From contig VHZZ01013896.1 in assembly GCA_009801015.1 (NCBI GenBank), positions 4,323-35,523 of the forward strand: a stretch of DNA of 31,201 nucleotides, given 5' to 3'. This stretch comes from Silene noctiflora (lineage: Eukaryota; Streptophyta; Magnoliopsida; Caryophyllales; Caryophyllaceae). The translations under genes were made by a program, and so were the position numbers. This document shows, one piece after another, positions 21,587 to 30,436 of this stretch; position 1 is the stretch's first letter; the number at the start of each line of letters is the position of its first letter. The notes beneath the pieces are model-generated. The model was not told the DNA's origin. It did no database searches and was given only the letters and a program-made list of their open reading frames with translations.

Positions 21587-21986
21587 CTCTATATTTATGT
21601 TAGGTATACGATCATTTCTCCGTACAATTAAGAATATTTATTACGGAGTATAATTATTATTACTAGCTAGCGGTAAGAAATGGCGGGTATTATTGTTGAG
21701 GAAATAATGCAGTTTTAATTGTTGAAGAGGCATGATGTAAAATGGGCGTAAAAGGACGAAAAATGGTGTAGGAGATTTGGATAAGGAATATCGAAGGGAG
21801 AAGAATGAAGGCCACTAATAATGTGTTAATTGTTTTATTGGTTGAAACAGCGAAGCTTGGACAAACTTGTCTAGTTCAGCGGGTGAGGGGTGACTACTAT
21901 CTTGGTGATAATGCCAAAATGTTTGGCCCATTTTAGATGCTCATGGATTAATACGTTGTCACGACTCACAATACGTCATTATGTTG
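21587..21986. other. Upstream region of JAC1
   Basis: AT-rich, no reading frame of interest. On the minus strand it should contain the JAC1 5' UTR and promoter. A TACGGAGTA string near 21645 is a common MITE-end fragment. I cannot assign a TATA box with confidence. Confidence 0.35.
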
Positions 21987-21994
21987 ATAATCGC

Positions 21995-22353
21995 TAGAGA
22001 CGAAAGTGGGCATGCGGGCCAATGGATTGGCACGCTCCAGCACAAGTCATGACCCATTTTGACACGACACCAGATTGATGTAGCTCAGCACGACAAGGCA
22101 TGCCATGGGCCGAAATTTGAGAAAGAAGGCGGTACCTAGCCCAGGCACGGCCAAAATACAATGAAATAAGGTTTAATTGAAGAATTGAATTGTTTTGGCA
22201 CGGCAAGGCACGCTGTGAGTCGTGCGCTGTGTCTGGACTACCATTTCATTTCATCGGCACGACACGAAGTCCACATTCGTGGGCCTGCGCCGTGCCATTT
22301 TTTTCCTCCATACATGGTAGACTGGCACGAAACATGACCCACTTCCATCTCTA
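21995..22353. mobile_element. hAT-type MITE (359 bp)
   Basis: Terminal inverted repeats: the left starts TAGAGACGAAAGTGGGCATG, and the right reverse-complements to TAGAGATGGAAGTGGGTCAT. The 8-bp flanks are ATAATCGC (21987-21994) and ATAATCGT (22354-22361), with 7 of 8 bases identical. An 8-bp duplication is the hAT superfamily hallmark. The interior is rich in subterminal GGCACG/CACGAC/GTGCC strings, as is common for hAT transposase-binding regions. No coding capacity. It lies between the divergent JAC1 and NRAMP genes. Confidence 0.8.
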
Positions 22354-22361
22354 ATAATCGT

Positions 22362-22977
22362 GGGCTAAGAAGAGGAAAAAAATAACCTTCAGGAGTAAAG
22401 TTTTATGAAAAATGAAAATGTAAACAAATGTGAGAGGTCAATACAAGGAAGTATATAAAAAAAAATCAAGACGAACCAAGTGAAAAATTGTTGCAGCCTT
22501 GCAGGAGTGAGGAGTCCTTACCTAAAAACTCAGGATCCCTCTTTGTATAGCATTCTAAAACGAAACGCTTTTAATTTATTCAGTAAGTCTTCCTTGTAAA
22601 GGGTATATATATCACATTTATGTGACGGGCCAAATATCACCCACATGCGTAAATGATTTGTCTTTTATCTACCTATTTGGGTTTTATTTGAGTCGTCACA
22701 AACTTGTGACGAATACTCTTCATCACAAATGAGAATCGCATAGATTTATTTAGCTCCATTAGACAACACTTACCATTTGAATTTGGGCGCCTTATACATA
22801 GAGTTCTATCATCCACTCTATTATCATCTCAATCCTCCTAAAATTTCTGACAATATGATCAAAGGTAAGCCACATATTAACCAAAGAGATAATTCAGGTA
22901 ATCAAATGATTCCTAGCTAGATTGCATACCAACGAAATCACAAAATCCCAAAAGAAAGATGTCGTTCTTTTACCAAT
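22362..22977 (+). other. Upstream region of the NRAMP gene
   Basis: No coding frame. It should hold the NRAMP promoter and 5' UTR. It contains a TATATATA-like run near 22603-22611 and a small palindrome CGTCACAAACTTGTGACG near 22695-22712, which resembles remnants of a MITE family. An ATG at 22959 is out of frame with the NRAMP start and would open a short upstream frame. Confidence 0.4.
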
Positions 22978-25900
22978 ATGGAATTCAACAACTTTTCACG
23001 TACCAATCAAACTCAAACTCAACACACATTACCCATTATTGACGATCATGTCTCGGATTCGGATACCCTTTTACCTTCAAATGTTACAACTTCTGCATCT
23101 TCATATTATCAAGGAACATCAAATGATGTCAAAGATGAAGAAAATGTGAAAGGCTTACAATTTGATGAAAGTGGTAAACCACCATTTTCATGGCACAAGT
23201 TATGGCTTTATACCGGGCCGGGTATTTTGATGAGCATTGCTTTTTTGGACCCGGGTAAATATATAACAATTGGTCTCTCTTGTTAACGGTCACAAATTTA
23301 CCATCCACAAATTTTTATTTATCAGAATGGTTTCATTATTTTATCGTAAAATGGTCATGGAATGTCGAGAACACATTTTTAATCTGATTGATTTAAGGCT
23401 ATAACTAAACTAACATTTTGATTGTTTTAAACATTAATCACCAGGAAATATAGAAGGTGATCTTCAAGCAGGGGCAATAGCAGGGTACTCATTAATATGG
23501 TTGTTATTATGGGCGACAATAATGGGCCTATTTATCCAGCTGCTATCAGCACGGGTTGGGGTTGCAACGGGTAAGCACTTGGCCGAACTATGCAGAGAAG
23601 AATATCCGCCATGGGCTCGAATCGTGTTGTGGGTCATGGCCGAGGTAGCTGTTATTGCTGCAGATATACAAGAAGTTGTGGGCACTGCTATTGCTATTCA
23701 GATTTTAACCCACGGTGTTTTCCCTTTATGGCTTAGTGTTGTTATCACCTCTGCTGATTGGTATGCCTCTTTTATACTCCGCCTCAATCATTTGTTTACC
23801 TTTGATTAAAATAACGAATAAAAAAGGTAAATAAACGAAGGAGACAGATGGAGTTAGGCCTGGTCAATAGTGCGGGTCGTCCGGGTCCGGTGCGGGTCAA
23901 GGGCGGGCCGGGTTAATTGGCTAGTGAACCGGACACGGCCCGGTGTATAGTGGCGGGTCGTCACGGGTCGGGCCGGGCCATGTGATGGCCAACCCGGAAC
24001 CGACCCGGAAGGGTAAGCAGACGGGTTGAATGGCGGGTCTGACGGGTCGAGTCCATGTTGGCAGCCCATGTTTTAAAAAAATCAAAATAAGAAATTGTTT
24101 ACGTAATCGAAAAGATTTATTTTATTCCGTATTTCGTAATTATAACGTACATTCGATAAATTTGTAATTAAATTACATAATTATTTGACATACATAATGA
24201 TGACGGAAATAGATATTTAAATTTGAAATGGCTCGATTTAAATATCACGGTATACATCACGAGTAATGCCATGTCCCATCTTTAAATGACGATACATAAC
24301 GTCGTAGCCTCCATCGATGCTCCATTTGTAGTCTCTAGTAATGTTATTAATTTCACAAACCTTGCAAATACACTTGAATTCATTATCTGTATTTGAAACC
24401 GAGATTTTGCGGAAGTACCTCCATACGAATGTTTCTCGGTTTGCCATTTTTTTTGATAATGAGTCCGGGTCTGGCGGGTCAGACCGACGGGTCACGGGCG
24501 GGTCAGACCCACGGGNCTGGGGGCGGGTTGGGCGGGTTACTGAGACGGGTCACCTAACGGGCCGGGTTAAAAAATTCTGACCCGGACCCGGTCATGTGGT
24601 ATAAACGGGTCGGGTCGGTTCCATGTCCGGGTCTGACGGGTCCGGGTGCAAGGCGGGTCCACTGGCGGGTCGGGTCCGGGTTAGCCGGGTCGACCCGCAC
24701 CTTTGACCAGGCCTAGATGGAGTACATATTTATTTATTTTTAAGTTCAAGCTAATCTAACACAATATTCCATTCATTCATTCGTTTGTTTATTCTTGCCA
24801 GTTTTGTGTTTCTCTTCCTTGAGAGCTACGGAGTACGGAAAATGGAAGCTGCGTTCGCAATCATGGTCGCAACAATGGCAATTTCTTTTGCATATATGTT
24901 CGCTGACGCTAAACCAAATGTACAGGAACTCTTAATAGGTAGATAAATTAAAATCCATTCTTTCCCTCACAAAATAACTCACTGCACGAGCCTCTCCGGC
25001 TATCTAAATCATAGTCACTAGTCAGCAGTGTCGGAGCCAGGTTTAATAGGACCGTCGACGGTCGAAAAATTATGATTTTCTTAATAAAATGTACTGATTT
25101 TCTTCCTAAATTACTAAATCGCAAGTCACATACGAACATTGATGTGACTGATGATGAACAAATGAAACAGGTGCAATAATTCCGAAACTCAGTTCAAAAA
25201 CAGTTCAACAAGCAGTAGGCATATTCGGATGTGTGATCACGCCACACAACGTATACTTACATTCCGCACTAGTACAGTCTCGAAAGATTGATCAAACTAA
25301 AGTCGAACAAGTTCAAGAAGCAATCACCTACTACTCAATCGAATCATCTATCGCCCTACTAGTTTCTTTTTTCATAAACCTATTCGTCACAACTGTTTTT
25401 GCCAAGGGATTTTACGGCACAGAAAAGGCTACAAGCGTTGGCCTCGCAAATGCAGGCCAATACCTCGAGGAAAAATATGGTGGTGGGACACTTCCAATAC
25501 TGTACATGTGGGGAATTGGACTGCTCGCAGCAGGGCAAAGTAGCACAATCACAGGAACGTATGCAGGACAGTTTATTATGGGAGGGTTTCTGAATCTTCG
25601 GTTACAGGAATGGGTTCGAGCAATTATAACTAGGAGTTTCGCGATTTTACCAACTATGGTTTTGGTTATTGTTTTTGATAGATCAGATGGTGCTATGGAT
25701 GCTATGAATGAATGGTTGAATGTGCTTCAGTCGATGCAAATTCCGTTTTCTTTGATACCTCTGTTTACTATGGTGTCGAAGTCGGAGATTATGGGAGTTT
25801 TCAAGATTGGGGCTACTGTTCAGGTTTGTTCTCATGTTTATATGCGTCCGCTTTGTTTCAGATTCTGGGTGTACTTGAGGGTTGTAATAAGTCGTCACTA

Positions 25901-26776
25901 CGCCGAATTGAGCTCGAACTAAGATGACATGGAATTTTAATCTCGAGTTCCGGTCGCCTGGAAGCTTGTCAAGCTTAAAAAGTCGAAGTTTGAGTTAGGT
26001 CCGGAGAAAGCCTGACCCTGGCTCGAGCTCGAAGCGAAAGCAGCTGGGTTTGTTAAAATAATGTTTTAGTTTTGTTACTTTTTAAATCTAATTAAAATAA
26101 AATATTTTTAAGAACATGAAAAATTATAAAATACTAAAATATGATCATTATAAATACCAAAATTACATATATTAAAATTATACTTAAAAATCTTTTATAT
26201 TGAGCTCAAATGAGTTTCATATAAGCGTTGTTAAGCTCGGGATCAGTTTTGATTGGGTCAAGCTCGAGTTTAGATCGAGCTCGATTCAAGCTTCACGGAT
26301 CAATCCCGAGGCCTCATCAAGCAGACTCAGATTACTTATGAGTTATGACCATAATGTACTTAACCTGATCTGATCGAGTTATTATTGTGAAACATATACA
26401 TTTATCTAGGATATTTATGCAATCTTGTTGATAAATATAACAATTTACAAATATTGTTTTATATTTAAGATGGGTATTATATTATAAAGTGAGAATTAAC
26501 GTGTTGTATCCACTTATGGTGCAGATGATATCATGGATGGTGGTAGCATTAGTAATGGTGATAAATAGCTACGTATTATTTGACTTCTTTATGAATGTAG
26601 TTAAAGGGATGCCATCTACACTATCGTTTGGGTTTCTATCAATTGGATACGTAACATTCATAATTTATCTTATATTTCGTGATGGAACTCTCCCGGCAAA
26701 CTTCCTAAGTGGACGTCTTTTTGATAGGTTTTCTTACACGAGTGGGACGGAATTAATGAGCATGTCCCAATGTTAG
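22978..26776 (+). CDS. NRAMP2: NRAMP-family divalent metal transporter with altered TM6 motif
   Basis: Five exons: 22978-23254, 23445-23760, 24802-24938, 25171-25823, 26525-26776, all GT..AG with consistent phases; 1,635 nt, 544 aa. It is a multi-pass membrane protein of the proton-coupled Mn/Fe transporter family, closest by recall to plant NRAMP2/3/4/5. Evidence: GPGILMSIAFLDPGNIEGDL (TM1 metal site, D91-P-G-N94), IGLLAAGQSSTITGTYAGQ transport signature, IPFSLIPLFTMVSK. The N-terminus has an acidic dileucine DSDTLL (27-32), the kind of signal that sends NRAMP3/4 to the tonoplast. TM6 reads CVITPHN: T267 stands where metal-transporting members have Met. Intron 2 carries a hAT element. ATG 22978 is chosen because the earlier ATG is out of frame. 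Confidence 0.94.
23855..24715 (-). mobile_element. hAT-superfamily element (861 bp) in NRAMP intron 2
   Basis: Ends TAGGCCTGGTCAA and TTGACCAGGCCTA form perfect 13-bp terminal inverted repeats, with similarity continuing through GTGCGGGTC. The flanks are a perfect 8-bp duplication, GATGGAGT (23847-23854 and 24716-24723). Both subterminal regions are packed with CGGGT/ACCCG units, about 190 bp on the left and about 240 bp on the right. The AT-rich centre encodes a BED finger on the minus strand. It is too short for a full transposase, so it is an internally deleted, non-autonomous copy. Ambiguous base at 24516. Confidence 0.93.
24238..24447 (-). pseudogene. N-terminal BED zinc finger of a hAT transposase, truncated
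   Basis: A minus-strand frame of about 69 codons, reading MANRETFVWRYFRKI from its in-frame ATG (24447) to a stop at 24238. It shows the BED-finger arrangement: aromatic W..F near the start, CKVC (CX2C), then HLKMGH (HX4H). In hAT transposases such a finger precedes the RNase H-like catalytic domain and binds the element ends. No catalytic or dimerisation domain follows, so the protein is only the DNA-binding stub. Confidence 0.72.
25900..26310. repeat. GAGCTCGA-rich insert-like segment in NRAMP intron 4
   Basis: Within intron 4 (25824-26524) two patches contain several CTCGAGCTCGA/AAGCTCGAG-type strings (about 25908-26045 and 26200-26310) around an AT-rich centre. The layout resembles the subterminal repeats of the hAT element in intron 2, but I could not find convincing terminal inverted repeats or a target duplication. 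Confidence 0.35.
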
Positions 26777-27561
26777 ACAATTAGATTGACATGTCTAATT
26801 TATAGGTTTTTCTTAGGATTTTAAATAGTATTTTAGGTTACTATTTGTATTTTGTTTGTAAGAATTGCCTAAATGTAAGGGATTTTTGGAGTCCGTCCTC
26901 TCTATTCGACTAAACAACAAAATCTATAGAATGAAAGATTCATCTCAAAGTTAAATAGATTAAAGTTACCGGTAGCGCCTTATCTCTTATTCACCAATCA
27001 CTACCATATTGGTGTATCGTGCATATATTGCAATCAACGAATGTTTTTAGTTTGATAACTGCAATCAACGAATATAATAATATAATATTTTTAAATCAAC
27101 TGAAATGATTGACTAAAGGAACCATTAATCAATGTGACTTACATTCAAACAACAATGTCAATAATGTCAATCATGTAATTAGATAGTAACAAAAATGAGG
27201 TCATCCTCAATTTAATTGTTACTTTATTAGTAAAACTTTACAATAACATTATTCACCCAAACTAACCTATCTCGAATACACTTAATCATCAACTAATTCT
27301 CATGTCTAGTTCAGAAAACATAGACTCTCAAGTCTTAATCAAAGTATAAAACACAAGCCTTTTGTTTTCTTTTTTTGACCCATAAGTAATATCATACTTC
27401 TATTTCCTGATAAATAACTAATACTATTAGGTAAATTTATTTTTTGGAGAATATATTATATGATATATAGAATATGTGATAAATTATGAAGGTTGACTTA
27501 ATTTAAAACAACGGATATATAAATGTTATATTTTTTTTATATTCATACGTATTTTAGTTTC
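26777..27561. other. Spacer between convergent NRAMP and snakin genes
   Basis: AT-rich and without coding features. It must contain the 3' UTRs and polyadenylation signals of both convergent genes. Confidence 0.45.
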
Positions 27562-28916
27562 TTAAGGACACTTAGGGGTACCCTTGGAATTTTTCTTGTC
27601 TCTATAGCAAGGGCACTCATCTTTGTTTCCAGAAGTCCCGGATGGAACGCAATGGCATTCCTCACAGCATATCCCACAGTACTTCAGGCACCTGTCCTGC
27701 CTCCCTGCCTTTGAGCATCTCACCCCACATTTTGAATCGCAAAATTCTGCACAAATGAAATATTATTTCAATTCAAGTTGCTTCAAATAAATACATATAG
27801 AATAATTCGATTTCATTTGAGTTAAAATGTTACCCACTACGATAGAATTTCTTTTTAGTATTCGTAAAATTATGGATAAAGTTGAGCGATACTTGTAGAT
27901 AATGTTAATTAAGAGACAATTTATATATAATTCTCACCTATTTGTCGACCATCTCTAGCAATTGGGATTTGGGATAATTTTATAGTTTGTTTGGTTTTTT
28001 TTTTTTTTTTTTCAAGTTCCACTTTTTCATCCTACATATTATTCATTCAATTTGCCACTAAAGCCTTATCATAATTTAATTTGTACTATACCATACGTAA
28101 GTTCATTATTCAAAATTCTACTTGCTAGAAATAATGAAAACAATAAAAATAACTTGAAATGGATGGAGTATAAGGTAGTGTATGTATGGATATTAAAACT
28201 CAAATGCTCCATGTATATTCAGCTGACAATATACTCCCTACCATCCAATTCTTTCATATAACATGAACTCATTTTTCCCTTACAAAAAACGAATCTCTAT
28301 ATTAGCTTTGAATTGGATGGAAAAGACTAGGGATGACTTAACAAATCTCCTACTATAAACTGCATGGGACCATCTACAAACTACGGAGTATTTTATAAAA
28401 TCTCACAATAAAAATGCTCCTAGTGTCCTAGAGTACTAGTAACACCTCTACATACGCAAGTTTACTAAAGCAATCATATACGAAGTAAAAGCTAACATTT
28501 TGAAATAAAAAATTCATTACATTTTCATGTAGTGTAAGTTATAACGGAAGATGGACGGTGTTAATAATTTTTGGTGTTTATATTAAAAAGTTGATCTTAT
28601 AAGACAATTGTACGTTATGGCATGTTTTACATGAGTCATCATAACATGAATGAAATGCGGTCATTGCAAGCTAACAAGCTTATTTTTACCTTAAAACTAC
28701 CCTAGAGAAATCAAAATTTTAGAGGGAGTATTTTTTTATTTTATTTTTGGAAAAATTTGTTTGGTTACTTACAAAGATGCATTAATCAAATTTTTTCAAC
28801 CAAAACTAAAAAGAGGAGTTACGTAAATTACCCGAGCCAGCCATTATGGTTGTGGCCATCAAAGACACAACAAGAACAAGGATCAAAACCAAGCGAGACA
28901 TACAAACATTCTTCAT
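27562..28916 (-). CDS. SN1: Snakin-1/GASA cysteine-rich secreted peptide
   Basis: Two exons on the minus strand: 28916-28832 (85 nt) and 27746-27562 (185 nt), GT..AG, split inside one codon; 270 nt, 89 aa. Residues 1-26 form a hydrophobic signal peptide ([20 protein letters not shown]). The remaining about 63 residues are a GASA domain with all 12 cysteines, including [17 protein letters not shown] and [13 protein letters not shown]. The mature start GSEFCDSKC and the short length match snakin-1 rather than the longer GASA proteins. Family members are apoplastic or cell-wall peptides with six disulfides, acting in antimicrobial defence and, in several cases, gibberellin-responsive growth. The 1,085-nt intron contains a T21-type tract near 28000. 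Convergent with NRAMP. Confidence 0.93.
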
Positions 28917-29020
28917 ATTTATAATTATTTGATTTGGTTCTTAAATTAAAGCAAGAAAATGTATAATATTGATTTCAGTATTTAGTAGCAAGATGGGAAT
29001 TACGTGGATAATTAGGGAGT

Positions 29021-29030
29021 AATTTATATA
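29021..29030 (-). promoter_or_regulatory. Probable TATA box of the snakin gene
   Basis: The minus strand reads TATATAAATT here, about 105 bp upstream of the ATG at 28916, a usual distance for a plant core promoter. No other TATA-like sequence nearer the gene is as good. Confidence 0.55.
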
Positions 29031-29682
29031 GAAGGACGAGATGCGTAAAAATAATTGGTAACGTCAAGACAAGCAAAACACAGGCTGTCAAATGGTTAAT
29101 TTGGTATAGTTGTCCCTACATTTTTAAGTCTTTTCGTCCAAGTGACTGAAACCTAACTTACGCATACTAGGAAACATCATTAATTCCTAATTAATTATTG
29201 ATTTTGACTCATTTCTAACTTGTTAATCAACAATGTATGCTTACATTCTACAAATCTCAAAAGTTGCACATCGCATTCTTATGATGACTAAACTTGCCAC
29301 TACTTGAAAATTGTAATTCTTCTTTGTAAAAATGTAAGGATCTACACCGTTGGTTAATACGAGTACTTAAAACTTATCGACACAAAATCTATAGAAATGA
29401 AAAGGAAAAAAAAAAGAAAAAGAAAAAGAAGATATGATGATCGGAGTTAGGGGTTTGTGAGATAGGATGATCGGAGTTCGGGGTTTACGTAAATGACAAC
29501 TAGACAAGGAAAATATTAACAAAAAAATATTAACAAATCCAAACCTATATACTATCGATTGTCATAAACTATTTTTAATGAACAGAAATTCATTTGTTAA
29601 GAAAAAATATATTGTAACTTTCGACCAACGAACTTCGCATAATTAGGTACGTCAATTGTTGTGTGGAAACGTGAATATCTTG
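29031..29682. other. Upstream spacer of the snakin gene with a short duplication
   Basis: No coding features. GATGATCGGAGTT(A/C)GGGGTTT occurs twice, at about 29436-29457 and 29467-29488, after a purine-rich A/G run (29400-29434). Snakin regulatory elements probably lie at the left edge. Confidence 0.45.
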
Positions 29683-29873
29683 TGTTGGGCCTCTACTTCG
29701 TCGGTGTGCGCGGTCCATAATAGTATGATATTGTCCGCTTTGGGCCAAGCCTTCACGAATTTACTCTTGAGCTCCTTCCCAAAAATGCCTCGTACTATTA
29801 TATTTTGTGGCACTTATAAATATGATCTTCCATCTTTACACTACCGATGTGGGACATGGGTTTGCACCTAACA
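29683..29873 (-). repeat. Short LTR-like sequence of a TRIM-type element (191 bp)
   Basis: TGTTGGGCCTC... at the left and ...GCACCTAACA at the right give TG...CA ends. On the minus strand the purine tract TTTGAGGAGAGGAT (complement of 29874-29887) abuts it, as a PPT before a 3' LTR would. The GATGTGGGAC string close to the end and the absence of coding sequence match a widespread class of small plant LTR elements that I know by appearance. The partner LTR is not found. Confidence 0.5.
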
Positions 29874-30360
29874 ATCCTCTCCTCAAACCAAGGACATCAT
29901 CTTGAATCGGACCTTGACCTCCATGGAGAAGTCTATTCCCACAACCTACTGCCCCAACTTCTAGACACCGGCATCATCAAGTCTTGATAACCCCCTTAAA
30001 CGACACACCGTGTGTCTCACGGGGCTTGTGCTGCACTTGCGTATCAAACTCCTCTGCATCCAATATACGTTGGACTGGTTATGAATCCACTGCCTCAGCG
30101 CGCCACACCGGATCGTCTTTGGACTTACCATGAACCGCTTTTGTTCCCTCCATTAAGCCTCAGCCCACCTCTTCGAGTCGCTGACGATCTTCTTGTGGAC
30201 GGCCCTGTCTCAACACCGTGAGACCCATGTCGCTTCTCGCGGACATATTAGCTCTCCCTCGAGCTATAGGAATTTCACGCCTCACAGTATACGCCACCTT
30301 CAAGTCTTGAACCTGATGCTTCTTCTTGTGTCTAGCGAGCAGACCTTGGGCTCTGATACC
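29874..30360 (-). mobile_element. Internal region of a non-autonomous minus-strand retroelement, with PBS
   Basis: The segment ends with GGGCTCTGATACC (30348-30360), the reverse complement of GGTATCAGAGCCC, i.e. a tRNA-Met-type PBS read on the minus strand. No gag or pol motif is present. Overlapping short frames on both strands look like chance. The region is richer in GC than its surroundings. Confidence 0.5.
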
Positions 30361-30436
30361 GCTTATTGTGCGGAAGCGATAAAAATAAAAGACACACAAG
30401 ATTTACGTGGTTCACTATCAATATGATAGCTACATC
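30361..30436 (-). repeat. LTR fragment next to the PBS, cut by a later insertion
   Basis: TTATTGTGCGGAAGCGATAA and the following TTTACGTGGTTCACTATCAA are typical of the end of an LTR adjoining a PBS in minus orientation. They do not match the LTR-like sequence at 29683-29873, so this is either a chimeric element or two overlapping insertions. It stops at 30436, where the next LTR begins. Confidence 0.45.

Noticed and set aside
22690..22735. CGTCACAA...TTGTGACG palindrome upstream of NRAMP as a transcription-factor site
   Set aside because: Similar TTTGTGACGGA strings occur in the left spacer (about 408-420), so a dispersed-repeat remnant is more likely.
24828..24838. TACGGAGTACGG string resembling a MITE end
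   Set aside because: It lies inside NRAMP exon 3 and encodes the conserved Tyr-Gly-Val-Arg of the family, so it is coding sequence.
27945..27985. Possible extra middle exon of the snakin gene, ending at a GTGAG donor on the minus strand
   Set aside because: Exon 1 joins directly to the GASA exon in phase and gives the normal snakin-1 N-terminus and length. An added exon would lengthen the peptide and has no good acceptor.
28230..28330. Possible MITE with CTCCCTACCATCCAATTC and GAATTGGATGG arms in the snakin intron
   Set aside because: The arms pair only partly and no clear TA duplication bounds them, so the evidence is too weak to list as an element.
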